From Amoebophrya sp. A120 (taxonomy: Eukaryota > Sar > Dinophyceae > Syndiniales > Amoebophryaceae): a stretch of DNA of 64,000 nucleotides. Below the pieces are notes generated by a model. That model was not told where the DNA came from, ran no database searches, and saw nothing but the letters and a program-made list of their open reading frames with translations. Every line of letters begins with the position of its first letter. Within the stretch, counting starts at the first letter, position 1. Shown piece by piece: positions 1 through 12,500 of this stretch. A program made the translations under genes and the position numbers. The DNA is taken from contig CAJINV010000001.1 of the NCBI GenBank assembly GCA_905178155.1, forward strand, positions 11,701,832-11,765,831, read 5' to 3'.

Positions 1-612
1 CGGCGGACCGGGTCAGACAGAATGTCGTAGGCCTCCTGCAGCTTCACGAACTCCTTCGCTTTCTGCTCGTCGGAGCCCTTCGTCTGCTTGTCCGGGTGGT
101 ACACCAGACTCATGTCGCGGAACGCCTTCTTCAGATCCTTCTCCGTCGCGTCGACTTTCACTTGCAAAAATTTGTACAAATCCACGCCCTTCAAGTTGTC
201 GTCAAGCTGTTATTTTTGTGAAATGAATTTGGAAAAAAAAGTCAATCGCTTTCGCTTGTGCGAAAAAAAGCCGTCGATAGCTCGGTACTAAAACCTTTGA
301 ATTTTTCGAATTGATTCAATCAAACACAAATCATACCTTGAAGATTCCCGCCTTCGTGAAGCTCTTCGGTTTGTGGCGGTCGCCCTTGAAGCCAGCGGGA
401 GTGGCCTCGTCGGTGTTCCCCTCGGATTCCACAGATTCGTCAACAACCATGCGTGCCTCTTCCATCTGGGTAAAAAACCCGCGACCGTACGGCTCCATCC
501 GCATTGTCTCGACCTTGACACTGGCCGTCGCCGGCGTGTCCTTCTTTTCGAGCGGGAGCGGCCACAACATGGGCAGGTGGGAGGAGGAACTGCTGGACTG
601 ATCTTGCGTCAT
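1..612 (-). CDS. Zuotin/DNAJC2-like J-domain protein, 3' part cut by window edge
   Basis: Two exons are visible: 612-337 and 206-1, joined by a GT-AG intron that keeps phase 0. The start is the ATG at 612. The first exon has a Ser/acidic N-terminus with an EPYGR motif resembling the EPVGR segment ahead of the J domain in zuotin/MPP11. The second exon carries a J domain with the diagnostic HPD inside the YHPDKQ segment, ending in LSDPVRR. J domains stimulate Hsp70 ATPase activity. Zuotin does so at the ribosome exit tunnel as part of the ribosome-associated complex. The J-domain call is secure. The zuotin assignment rests on the EPYGR motif and the SDPV(R/K)R ending, because the charged ribosome-binding and SANT regions would lie beyond the window. 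Another J protein remains possible. Confidence 0.72.
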
Positions 613-1543
613 TTTGTTTTTTGTTTTTGAATGCAGTACAAACGAAAATGTAAACGTACGTGTAACGAGAACGTCTGAAGCGAAAATATTTTTACGAAGA
701 ATGCGCGAATGTGTTGATATCTAAAGTTTATTGGCGATATGGATGAAGTTCGGCAATTGGAAATACTATCACGTATTTTCGTTTTGAAAACACATGAACG
801 AACTCGATTTCCTGTTGTGGGTGACATTTACGAAAAAAAACGATGCAAGACCATTACCGTTAAAGAAGGCTACCTTGAAAAAAATTGAATGTGCTCTCTT
901 CGCGTGATGTGACTTTTGGAACCATGTCAGAATTTTTGGATCGTCATCTAGTCTGATCGTCTGCGTATTTTGGAGCTGCAGAGAGCTTTAGCTTGAGCTT
1001 GTTGGATGAAGTGCTGAGTAATGCATAAGAATGATCGCATCAGGTGAGACTGATTTCAAGCATGGGTCGCGCAGCACAGATCTTCTGTAACATTTTTTTG
1101 ACTCGTGAATGGTAGATCCCATCTTCAAGCTTGTTGTCTCAGTTCAGAATCATGGAGTACTTAATTAAAAAAGCTTCGGCGGGAAACACATTTTCGTCCC
1201 AATCTGCAAATGCAATCTCGATCTTCGTCCACTTTCGTGGATTTTCTGTGGGTCGATGGTGTTCGCGCACTTTTCAAACCTGATCCTTCAGCAAATTTTT
1301 TTCTACACAGTTCTTTCGTGTCATTTGCAATTGCGCATCTCATCTGAAAACACTGCTACTATTGTACAAGCGTGTTGGCTCTACCAACGAGACTAAGACT
1401 CTGTGAAAAAAAGAAGTTCGTTTGTCGCTAAGAAAGAGGGATACTACGAAAATGAAATCGCAGAAGCATGATTTCGCGAAAGTTCCCAGATTACTCATGT
1501 TAGTGACATGGCAAACACACCAAAGTCGGATCACTGCCTGCTC
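613..1543. other. AT-rich spacer
   Basis: Short AT-rich open frames only. No conserved protein segment, tRNA or terminal inverted repeat was seen on either strand. Confidence 0.6.
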
Positions 1544-2701
1544 CTACCCAACGTTCGCAAAAATCGGGCAGCAGCATTCTTCGCGCCCCTTCTTCCGATG
1601 CTCCGCTCTCATTTTGATTATTTCCGAGTTTTTTGCGTTGTACGCATCTTGGATCTGCTTTTTGTCCATGCTTACCAAGCATCCGTCTTGAACGGCAGCA
1701 GCTATTCCATGTTGATCGCCAAGTTTCTTCTCCGGATCGCAATTTTCGTAGGCAATTTCGACCGGCGACTTGTGCGCATTTTGGTCCCACAACGTGACAA
1801 GGCGATTCCGGCGCACATCCAGATGAAGCTCGATCGTTTCCTTCGTTCTGTGGTCCGGCCGGGTCACCCGCAAGCAATTCGGATTCACAACTTTCCACTT
1901 TTCTCTTGGATAAGGACCGCCGCCACCTCCATGAAGGGTCAAGCTTTTGTCGGTGGTTGAGGGGCCGCTGAAATCCAACCAGTCCTCCGTAATGTCGAGA
2001 AACTTCTCATCGTGTTCAGGATCTGGATCATAATTCACTTGATTGGCTGCCGCTTTCCACGACCCGTAGAACGCCGGGTTGAGTACAGTCGCTTTTTTGG
2101 TCGCCCTCTCGTCCGTACTAGCGCTTTTCATTTTCATGCCAGCACTCATCGCATGATCGCTCGCACCACTCGGTCCTTTTTCTGCGGCCGAGGACCGACC
2201 GCTCGGCGCTGCTCCACTTGTTCTTCCCGCCGTTCCGTCGCTTGTGCTTTTCCGTATTATCGCTTCGTGCGTGATGCTGGTTCTTTTCCCGAATTCGTAC
2301 GGCGAGTGCTTGACGTAGGTAATCTGCGCCGAAGCGGTAGTGTTTCCGTGGTAGAAAAAGTAGGCATTCAAGTTGCCGTGCCCCGGCTCGTCGGGCGCCG
2401 GGCTGTGCAGCGTGATCGTGCGATCGGTGCCCGGAACCGCCAACCGAACCGTTTCTCCGTCATTCCCCCCGACAACCCAACTCTCGGCAGCGTACGGCCC
2501 GCCGGCAGTACCGACCAGGGTTGCCCGGTTCTCCCGCTCGACGCCGTGGAAATTGATCCACTCGGGCGAAACGTCGAGAAACTGCTCGTCGTGCTGCGGA
2601 TCGGGGTCAAACCCAAGCTGTCCCGGGGCCGCCTGCCACAACCCGTACAGGCGCGCGTTCAGCTGCCCGGGAACCCGTCCCGGAGGAGAAAAGTTGGCCA
2701 T
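1544..2701 (-). CDS. Unknown protein with an internally duplicated domain
   Basis: A single uninterrupted frame of about 385 residues, not recognised as a known family. The start is taken as the ATG at 2701, because the frame only extends further upstream from a GTG. It contains two copies of one domain, at about residues 19-125 and 211-310. Both open with an aromatic/Trp pattern (YGLWQAA, YGSWKAA), then FDPDPQHDEQFLD versus YDPDPEHDEKFLD, then a W-(I/L)-(N/D)-F segment, a GGPY motif and a W(V/K)V strand. A Ser/Gly/Ala-rich linker joins the copies. The C-terminal tail is charged (an Asp/Glu/Lys helix) and ends in a CCCP cysteine cluster. No signal peptide or membrane segment is visible. The duplicated unit looks like a small beta-rich acidic domain, but no function is proposed. 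Confidence 0.75.
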   Translation of the reverse strand: MANFSPPGRVPGQLNARLYGLWQAAPGQLGFDPDPQHDEQFLDVSPEWINFHGVERENRATLVGTAGGPYAAESWVVGGNDGETVRLAVPGTDRTITLHSPAPDEPGHGNLNAYFFYHGNTTASAQITYVKHSPYEFGKRTSITHEAIIRKSTSDGTAGRTSGAAPSGRSSAAEKGPSGASDHAMSAGMKMKSASTDERATKKATVLNPAFYGSWKAAANQVNYDPDPEHDEKFLDITEDWLDFSGPSTTDKSLTLHGGGGGPYPREKWKVVNPNCLRVTRPDHRTKETIELHLDVRRNRLVTLWDQNAHKSPVEIAYENCDPEKKLGDQHGIAAAVQDGCLVSMDKKQIQDAYNAKNSEIIKMRAEHRKKGREECCCPIFANVG

Positions 2702-3406
2702 GTTAGTTGATGCGTCTTCTACTTGTGCTGGCCTCACGGTATTAACTACGTTTTGCTCGGGGAAGGATTACGTGGTAGTTGAAACATCAATTTGGAAACG
2801 AAAATAGCTGAAATAAATCCTTGAGAGTTACAATCCGTCATCTACTGGGGAACTCATCCGTACACTGGCGATGGGGCGCCTTCACCAAATCGACACTGAA
2901 AAAGAGTAGCGAAGGAGCAAAAAACCCCTGATTACGGTTGCAGGTATATTGACAAAAATGCGACTAGCTTGACCTAATTGTTCTTCTGTAGGTACTTAAT
3001 ACGTGATCGATCATGCAAAAGACACGAGACCGAATCCATATCATCCCCGACAGCTGTCAAGTGGCATCTAATCTTTTGAATCCGACCGATCCATCCACTT
3101 CTACAAGAGCGGGGTATATATTTTCAGATCGCGCGGACACCGAAATCGCATGCACTTTCGCGTACAGCTTTAGTTTTCCCAAAGACAACTGTCGTTTGCG
3201 AAACGAGAGGTACCGCAAACCTACCCAAACACGTTTTCACCCAAGGCTATGATCTCCCGCCTTTTTTCAGGTGGCACTTCCGCGCGGCTGGTTGACTGCG
3301 GCTGCGCCCTCTTTTTCTTACTTTCTTTCGCTTTTCTTTTACTTTTTCAAACGTGCTGTCGTCGCTGTTGAGAAAAATGCCACAAAGGAATGCAATGACT
3401 TTCTCG
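2702..3406. other. Spacer
   Basis: No gene seen. A TATATA run lies near 3115 but has no clear relation to a start site. The segment 3247-3406 stays open in one frame beyond the RRM gene's stop but is taken as 3' flank (see the RRM gene). Confidence 0.5.
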
Positions 3407-5126
3407 CTAAATGTCGTCTTCATCAACCCCATCGTCGTCTCCGTCGCTGTCGCTGCTGCTGCTTGCCTCTGCTGCTTTTGGGGCGTCTGTATTGTAGATG
3501 CAGAAACAGGTAAATCAATGTAAGTATTGAGAGTTTCTTCGTCCCGACGAAGGTACGTCCTTACTTTGATGAGCCCAAGTGTGCATTCATAGACAAGCGC
3601 GAGATCATCTGAAAAAACGCTTTTTATCAAAATCGTACCTGCGGCAGGTGCAACCTGTGCCATTGGCGGCTGACCCGGGGCCGCAGCCTGTGCGACGCTG
3701 GCACCGCTCGGTCCGGGTGCACCAGCCCCCGCACTCGTTGGATCGAATCGGCGCATGGCTGGTTCGGGATCTGGTGGCAACTCCGGTCTTCGCTGCGTTG
3801 AAGAGAGTTCCCCAGACTTCAACTTCTGATGGGTTTGCTTCACCATGGTCAAAAACCATTCTGCGTCGCCGTAGTCTACGGTTCGCATCATCACAAACTG
3901 GACCAGACCGTGGTGCGGCATGCGCTCGGGCGCGATTTCGTAGGTGCCGCCCCACCCCTCGCTGCAGTAGTGCCGCCAGCAGTTTTCGAACATGCGGTCG
4001 CGCTTTCTACCCTCCTGTTTTTCGATTCGGTTTGTTCCGTCGTTCGCCGATTAGTGTCAGGCTCGTTATTGAGAAGATGCCAAAAATATGCGAGATAATT
4101 TTTGGGGTACTATGACGCAGATCTGGTGTGCAGCAGTTGCACGCAGGGGGAAACGAAAAATATGAATTACCAATCATGAGGATGAGTTTTGTTGTGCTTA
4201 CTATACCTTGACGATCATAATCAATGGGTCCGTTGGGAACCAAAACGGGTTTCCGTTTTCCGTAAATTTGAACGACTGCTGGTCCGGTGCTTCGAGGATC
4301 ATTCGCTCCTTCAACTGCCGCACAAGTTCCTTTCCCTCCAATCTGTTCGGTAGAGCCTCGCGCTTCGCTTCCAGACCCAAGCGGACGGCTTCGCCTTTGG
4401 CGTATGCAACCTGGCGGTGGAGATGAAGATGTTGACGATGGGTAACTAGAGATGATACAAGGGAAAACACAATGAATGTACTGTGATGCTGAGGACTCAC
4501 TCCACTGTCATACCTATCTTGTCAAAAAGTGTGCGAAAGAAAATGGCACGAACGGGTTTATTCTTATAAGTACCTGGATAGGCCCAGTATCTCGTCGATT
4601 CTTGAGAAGGATCTCCTTGTCATGGAGACTCGCAATGGCATCTTCCGCACTTGCTACGTCCTTCATTCGAATCTGTTTTTGTTTCGGGGACATATTGCAA
4701 TTTTGAATTCATAAACATAAGGTCTCAGTGTAGCAGGTGCAGGCAGATGTACACGACACATCGGCATCAGTAACAGTTTCTGCATAACAGAGGAGAGGGC
4801 TTGTGCCTCGGTCGTGAGCACGAGAAAAAGAAAAACCAACGTACGAATGCGCAGGTGAGGCCGTCTTCGTGGTAAAGCGAATGCCTCTCCTCGCCGGGTC
4901 GCTCGCCGCGCATCTTGAAAACCTCCAGAACGTTGCCGAACTTTTCGAAGGTTTTTCGCAGCAGCGTCTCCGAAGCCTCCTGCGGTATTCTGCCAACAAA
5001 CAACTTGACGCCGCCCTTTCTTCTTTCCACGTCGGGTCTCGCATCATTCATGTCTCGTCGCGGCTCCCGGTCACGGTCCCGACCCCGGGACCGCCTGCGG
5101 CTGTCTCGTCGACCACGCCCGCCCAT
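3407..5126 (-). CDS. CELF/Bruno-like RNA-binding protein with one RRM
   Basis: Five exons: 5126-4845, 4672-4574, 4410-4207, 4014-3639 and 3486-3407, all with GT-AG introns. They sum to 347 codons including the stop. After an Arg/Asp-rich N-terminus (SR-like), an RRM begins with RNP2 (KLFVGRI) and has its RNP1 at the first splice junction (TCAFIRM across exons 1/2). It ends GPIQVAYAKGEAVRLG, the motif that closes CELF-type RRMs. A conserved-looking region follows, with Trp/Phe residues (NGNPFWFPTDP, CSEGWGGTYE). An Ala/Pro/Gly-rich linker leads to a short acidic Ser/Asp tail ending DEDDI. The last intron was chosen because splicing at 3638 and 3487 gives this acidic tail; reading through would give a basic low-complexity tail to 3247. 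The likely role is mRNA binding (splicing or stability). Targets are unknown. Confidence 0.82.
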
Positions 5127-6546
5127 CTTTTTCTCCGATCAAAAATTGCAATCGGAACAAGCACTACAACGATCTAATCGGAGACATTGCTTTTTCAAAC
5201 AGAAGAAAAATTGCGGGCGGTTTTGCGGATATTTCGAGACGTGGTACTCACTAAAAAGGGTAAACAAGGCGTTCTTCGTGTTCTTACTTCATTAATTGCG
5301 ATACATCTTCGTTCCTGAAGATTATGTGTACTATCATGTGTATGTACAGCTTTACTTTCTACTAAGCCTGGATTTTGGTTTCAATCTTTTTCGTGTCCGC
5401 GGGCCGTGGAAGCAGCGAGCCTGATTTTTGCTGAGCAATTTGGCATCCTTAGCCACTGGACGTAGAGAAAGCTCCGTGCGCACAAGTGCAACGGAACCTA
5501 ACAGAGAGAATTTCCTTCATTTTTCGATGAAGCCTTCATTTTTTTTTTCCGTGCGCATCATCTCAAATTTGGTATTTTGAAAGATAGCAAGTGTAGTACC
5601 AAAAGGGATCTCAAAAACAGTAGTAAGTACGCACGAGGTTTACTTTCTGTGTTGATCAGAGGCGCAAGAGTGAGTCAGGATCGGAGTATTCGCTTAGGCT
5701 TAGGCTTAGAAATGATAAATGAAATCCGAGTATAAACAAAAAAAGTTGCTGCAGGGCGAGCTGCGAAGTGGTTTGTGTTCCAATTCGAGGTCTACTCCTA
5801 TCGCGAGCTAGTGATCAAAGGCTTCAAATACAAGCTTCTTTGTCTTTCGGCACTTTTAGCACAAAACGAATGTTGCTGTGTACACGTAGCGAAAGGACAA
5901 CATAAAAAAATACAATTCATCACGCTCGTTGATCTTTCATTTGTACGGCTGTCCTGTATGTTAGGGAGAATCCCATCTTGTACACAGACACGAACTATCG
6001 ACAGATCATCACAGTACCTATTGCGTACATTTCACGAAGTCGATGAATCTTTGGGCACACACGATATTTCCAAAAGAGACCGACCTTGCCCGTGAGTGAC
6101 TAGACACCAATAAAGTGACAGCACATACAGCACACAAAGACACATCCTCACGCTTCCACCCGAATAAAGGAAGGACGAGAAGTGGAAGAACAGTTCTCTG
6201 GCACAAGGCGTACTTCCGCATGCGCGCATGTTGCTACGCCAGTCTTCCGCGTCGTAGATATGTGTCATCATGTCCTTCGCAGTTGCATCTTTGGCTTAAC
6301 GAAGCAGAGGTTTTTTCAGCGCTGGGAGCCTCCAGTATATGACGAAAGCATGACCATGATTATGCATGGTGACAGAATTATTTTCTTGGAAAGTGATAGC
6401 ATCTATATGACTTCAAACTCAGACTTCCTGTATTTTTTCTTTTCTGGCGTAGTACGAGAATCCGGACCAACCACTCGAATATATCCGCCTGGCGCGCTGC
6501 ACCTCGAGGAGGTGAAGCACAGGTACCTCGTCGATAGAAGGATGAC
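5127..6546. other. Long AT-rich spacer
   Basis: No convincing exon on either strand. Three tandem GCTTAG hexamers lie near 5690-5708; three units are too few to call a telomere-like array. Confidence 0.5.
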
Positions 6547-9500
6547 TCAGCCTGGAGCAAGGTTAGCTAGAGCCACTGAGTCCTTGAGCGCAAGCACCAG
6601 CTGCTCTTTTACGGACTCCACTTCACTTTGCTCGCTTCCCTTGACGGTCACACGTACTGTGAGCTCCCCGACATCCTTTACCGCGCCGGCGCAAAGCGCC
6701 ACCAAGTGCGGACCGTCGTCGGCCCCCTGGTGCGCCGAAGCCTGACTGACGAGCAGGAATTTCTTCGGACCCGCACCGGCCGCTGCTCCGGCGCCTTGCT
6801 GCAGACCGTGGAAGTTGCAGCACGCGGCGGCCTTGCCCACAAGTTTCGGCAGCATTGCTTCCGCCTGCGGCCCGTCCCGAATCGGGAACTGACAAACTTC
6901 GCCTGCCTGCGTCGTCAGGTGCGTTTTCGCGTTCGCACCGATGTAACTCGCGATCGCATCTTCCTGCCACCGCTTTGCTTCCAGTATTACCGTCGCGGGC
7001 AGGGGCAATCGAAGATTGTCAGCCAGAACGACGGTTTGCTCCTCAGTGCGCGTTGTCATCGTGTGCTCTGCGCCATCCGGTTTTGTTGAGCTACTGCTCG
7101 CGGAAGTTCCAACGCCCAATAAGTCGTCGCCGAAATCGATAGGTGCGGACGCGGGCGAGGGAGCATCCAAAAGGTCCATCAAATCATCGGACGGCCCCGG
7201 CGCGGCTGCGAGCTTCACTTCAGCGGGCTTTGCCGGTGCTGCTTCCGTGATCGTCACGGTCTTCTTGTAGCTCACCTGAAAACCGTCTAGTCCTAGACTA
7301 TCGGACGGATTCTGAGCCGAACTGAGTACTGTCGTCAAGTCCACCGTTGTTTTCAGCTTGCCCGACCGCTCGTCAACGAAGTCGCCAGAGACCAACGCAA
7401 ACTCGCCGTCTGGAAGTAATGGGTTGCGAAGTTTTACATCTGCTAGTTTCATCGAGGGTGCAGTCGTAGTACTTCCGAACTCATTTGCCAACTTTTCCAC
7501 CCTCAGGTCGAGTCGCAAGCTGGTTTGCTTCCTGTTTTTCACGCAACAGTAGATGCAAAGATTGTCGTCCTTTGCCCATACCGTCCATCGTTTATTCAGC
7601 AGTTCTTGCAGTTCCTTTTCAGACACAGTCGGAAGAAAGTTCGTGGCCTGCTGCTGCTGTGCCTGTGCTGCCGCCAGCTGCTGCGCTTGCAACGCTTGCT
7701 GCTGTTGGAGGTACTGCTGCTGTTGCAGCATCGCCATTTGCTGCTGCTGAAGCAAAAGCTGCTGCTGCTGGTCCACTGGTGTGGCTGTTATTTCACGGAA
7801 CAATCGTATTCGTATGTCGAACTTTTTTTTATGCAGACAAGACCGCGAGCAGGGGCCAGAGCCACCACTGCGGCATACAAAGCGACAAAGAGTCTACCCC
7901 AGAAAGAGGAACACCAGCCCGCACGTACTACAAAAAACAAAAGAAAGAAACCTGGCTGCGACGCAGTGGCCGGCTTCTGTTTCCGCAGAACCGAATACTG
8001 CTGCTTGTTCTGCTGCAGCTTTTCTCGCATTGCGGCAAGTGGATCCACGGGCTTTGACGGCGAAGGCGGCGACGTGACGCCAGCGGCTTCTGCTTGCCCG
8101 TTCTGCTTCAGCATGAACAAGGATCCCTCCCCAGGCGGGAGATTGTTCGCGGCTGCCTGTGCTGCTTGCTGCTGCTGGATCAACTTCAGGTCTTCCTGGT
8201 AGTTCGGGAGGTCAGCGTAAGCGTCTTGCGCAGAAATTTCTTCGACCACTGGCGGCGGCTCCTCCTCAAAGAAGGGCGTGTCTAGATCCATCCCAACCGG
8301 CTCCGTAACCGCCTCTTGGTCGCTGGAGGTGAGGTTTTTTGCTGTGTCTCTTACTTATACTTCGTGTCGAAGAGGACTTTCGCCGATAACTTACCGCGAT
8401 CGTACTTTGGTTGTTTACTATCGAGCAGTAGAAGAAGTATGAATATTTTCTTTTTCTATCACCTAACTGCGTCAAAAAATGCAGAGTGAGTCACTACTTC
8501 TTGTACTCAAGCGTTATACCCTAAAGACAGCACGTCCAACTCTGCCGCGGGGTACGAGCCCTCGAGGCCCTGCCTTCTGGTTGAGCCCCACTCCACAAGG
8601 TAGAAGGCGAGACTGGCACGCTCCGACACTTCCACATGTGGTGACATGACCAGTTCTCCGAGCGCTTCCACGAGCAGATTGCAGTACTCGGCGAATTTCT
8701 CGTCATCTGCAGCGCCAAGCCTGGTTGTTAGTTCATTCATCATGTACTACATGCGGGTGCATGATGTAAAAACATCGGTCTATTTTTGACGGAAACACGC
8801 CAACTCTAGCACAAAAATTATAGCGATCCAGAGGTGGTCAAAAAGATGAAGATCATTATACTCGCAGTACTTACTTGCAGAGAATTTTGATCGCCGCCCA
8901 GAGACATGTGACTTGTGTCGTAGGGGGCAGGGAGGACTGTCCCTTGCTCAACAGCTCGTCGAAAATGTTTTTCAAGTACGGCGCTTCGATATGTGACGGG
9001 TACTCCCCCAGAACCCAGGCACAAGCAGCTACCATGGCGGGGGCGCAATTTTGTATCTGGGACAGTTCGTTATCGTTTGCAAGGAGAATAAACCACGTTC
9101 TACATGATGCTGGCGCTACTTTGCGGCTTTCATCTAGTTTTCAGGTCATCCAGAGGGTCATTTCAAAAAATGAGAACGTCCACAAAGCAAGCAGCTCTTG
9201 TTTGTACCCCGTTCCCACTGGTGCCGTCCCCGAGCAGCAAAATTTGCGCCACCGACACCGCGTAGGGCCTGACGCCCTCGACGCGCGCGCAAATGTCGCA
9301 GAATTGGTCCGCGACGAGCTGGGAATGCTCCGAGTGCTTCTTTTTTGCGATGTCGGCAAGAGTATGGATTGCAAAAATGTCTGGGTCTGGAAACTTGTGA
9401 TGCTGGTTGGCGCACCATGAGCAAGCGACAAGTGCTGGCTCAGCATGACAAGTTTCTGAGCTTCTAGGTGTTGCCTATTCTGCATGACAAACGGCGTTTT

Positions 9501-12500
9501 CGCATGACAGAAACATGGGGCTCTTGGGTAACGTGCATGACAGATTTCAGAGTCATGCCAGACAAGCATGACAAACATGAACTCTTCCAGACCCAGACAT
9601 TTTTGCATTTGATACAGAGTCAGAATGTACCAGCCGAAATCTTCGACAAGTTCATACTGCTCCTGCTCGCTATGCATTGCAAAAGCATCGCAATAGTATA
9701 AATTGCAATACAAATTAGCTCAGCATGACAAATGGAATTTGTCATGCTGTTTTACCTTGAGAAAAAGACTTGTGATGCATATTTTTTTTTTTAAATATGG
9801 CTGCGCATGGTTGACAGATTCAGATTCATGGAGCGGCCCCCGGGCGGAATACTTCTGGTGGTAGACGTGGCCCAAGGATTTGCGGCTTCGCGCCGCGACG
9901 ACTTGATGGGGGTCCCGCACCCCCCCTCCGCTTCCAAAAATACTGCTTGTGCGTGCATGCTGCAAAACCTCCGACACCGCGGCACAAAAAAGGAGCAAGC
10001 CCCTATGCACCATACACAAGCGTAGAGATGGAAATCATCGGGATGGAGATATTGGCGACGCCGATCAATGACGCCAGTGGCAGCTAAAACCCGAACGGCA
10101 TGGGGGTAGCTACCAAGCCGAGCGCGCGGATTCGTTTTCCTTTACGTGTCGAGCCGGTAGCAGCGGCACACGCCACATCTCTCCATCTTGCAGCGTCCGG
10201 AAAGATGTGTTTGGGGGCATAGCAATGCGGGGGGATACTATCTACACCGGCTAAGCTGAGCCTGAATTTGTCATGCAAAATTTCTGTTCTTAGAAATACA
10301 ATGTAGCGCAAGCTTCTTAGACAAAAAACTTTGTCAGGCGAGCTTGAAGAGCTGCCCTCGTCCTGTCGTTGGTTTCCTGAATGTTAATTGTCTGCGCTGG
10401 ATTGCATTGAGAGCCAGGCATCTCGAGCGACGCAACACCACCCGTTTTAGCAGTGAAGGGAAGCTCAATTGAGGTCCACCGGGCGCTACCACCCTCACGC
10501 CCAGTGTTCAAAAGATACAGTCCTAAGAGCTGGAGAGCATCCTTAGCCCCCGACAAACCAGCCACAGAACCCGCCGCCTCTTGGGTTCCGTGGAAGTCGA
10601 ACAGGAAAACAAGACCCCAAGCTTGAAAGGCCCAGCGGCTTGCTTCTTGCGAATGCAGTAAAGCGCGCCGGAAACGAGAACTCCACCGAGCTTAGTGATC
10701 AACGCGGAGTTATACACACTTCGCTGCGGTCAACCTTTGCGCAGGGAGTTGGGTTGGTTTTTTTTTTTTCCGCGCGCTATCTGTTTTCAACTCCGCTGCG
10801 TCTTTTGTCCTGGCTTGTGTATTATTTCCTTTTCTTTTCCCAGGCTCTTTCTTTTCTCAGATAGTCTTACTTGCTTTCTTTTTTTTTTTTGCGGAGTCGG
10901 TCGAGCTATTTCTTTTTTTTTTCTCGCGGAAAATTGGACAACGGAACGAAGACATTCTTTGTGGGTTTTCGTCTTTCTAAACGAGACATCGGCCTCGCCA
11001 GCCATAATCTGTCCGCTGGCCAAGCGGGAACAAAAAAAAACAAGGCCCCTGTTTACGCCATCCCCCCAGGTAAGTCATCTCTTAACCTTCCTATGGCGTC
11101 AGGTCGGTAAGAGGTAGAGAATCTATTCGATTCTAACGATGACGATGAATCTACGACTTACGAATCTTAAGAGCGGGCGGGAAACGTGAGCTGCACCCTT
11201 CTGGGCAGAGGTCTCGTTTGCCAACGAACACGATTGTCTGCAAAAAAACAAGACAAAAAATGCGACGCCAGAAAAATTCTCCATGCAATGCCTGCAAAAC
11301 AGAGACTGCGACAAAGTTTTTTCTTTCGATAGCCACCCGTCCTTGTTATGCTTGCGTCTCCAAGCGGCGGGTATTCTTAGAAATACAAAAGCGAACTTTT
11401 TCTAATCTAGAGCTAACAAGTCACCCAGTCAAATCTTAAGCCACCCCCGCGGACCATTTAGAGACCGCGCAGCCTGAATGTTTCTAACTACTGACCCGGT
11501 AGCAGCGGGCGAAGCTAGTGCGCTAGGAACTAACTACTAAACTACGATGGTCCTCATTCCTATTTTTTGATCTTAATGGCGCAGCGGTGCGCACGTCGAC
11601 CGTTATGAAAACATATTTGCAAGTAGTACGAGTACGATACTTTTGCACAGGATACTCGCCCATCGTCAACAAAGTTTTGATGTACTCGTCCCCGCCGGAA
11701 TGCAAATTACTAGACATCTGCATCAGCTTCTCGGCGATCTTCGGAAAGGATTCCTTCGACACGATCTTGTCTAGGATCGAAAGCGCGACAACCCGAATGG
11801 TTTGGTCCTGCTCCTCGATGGCCTCCAGAATGGTTTCGTGCAGCTCGTTTGGCAAAGGAAGCTGCGTGTGGTCGACGGAGGTCCAGCGCTTCAAAAACTC
11901 GTCCACGATTTCCAAGCCAAGGTACCTTTCGATCATAAAGAAAAATTGCGTCCACCACAGAAAATTTCTCATCATGAAAATTTCGATGACAAACTCGATC
12001 GCTTTGAAGACTTGTAGGTACTTATTTCAATCATTCTTTTGAAACGAGGCAGAAAGCCCCTCTAGAACCATTTCATCTCTTCCAGCATGCACGTACCTGA
12101 GATTTCTGTCCGATGAGAACAGAAATGGGCGGATTTTTTCCATTGCCTGTTTGACGACCGGCAGGTCCGGGGGTGACATCACTCTGGTGATGCATCGGAT
12201 GACTTCAAACTCGACGCTTTTGGCCCGCGTCGTCTGCAAGATGTCCTGCAGCGGGCTGCCCAGTTTGCCCGCGAGGCGAGGCTCGAGCGGGCACAGCTGG
12301 GCGAACACCTTCAACAGTTTGATCATCAGCCAGTTGTTGTTCGTTTGCGTCAGCAGCGTGAAGAAGTGCGGCACCAGAATCAGGTAGTTCCGCGCGTTTT
12401 TCCTGGTCAGTTCGAGAAAGGTGTTCACGCACGCGGTCAAGACTCCCTGGTCCTCGTCCGTGAGACGCTCTTTCAGTTTCGGAAACGCGGTGCGCAGGGC

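Noticed and set aside
3247-3638. RRM protein frame reading through to 3247
   Set aside because: It would give a basic low-complexity tail. A GT-AG intron at 3638-3487 instead gives an in-phase acidic tail ending at 3407.
5690-5708. Tandem GCTTAG (TTAGGC-like) telomere-type repeat
   Set aside because: Only three units, not near a contig end; likely chance or a microsatellite.
11040-11090. U1 snRNA-like 5' end (minus-strand ACTTACCTG)
   Set aside because: The U1-70K loop sequence and a clear Sm site with closing stem are missing; it reads better as a donor-like CAGGTAAGT on the plus strand.
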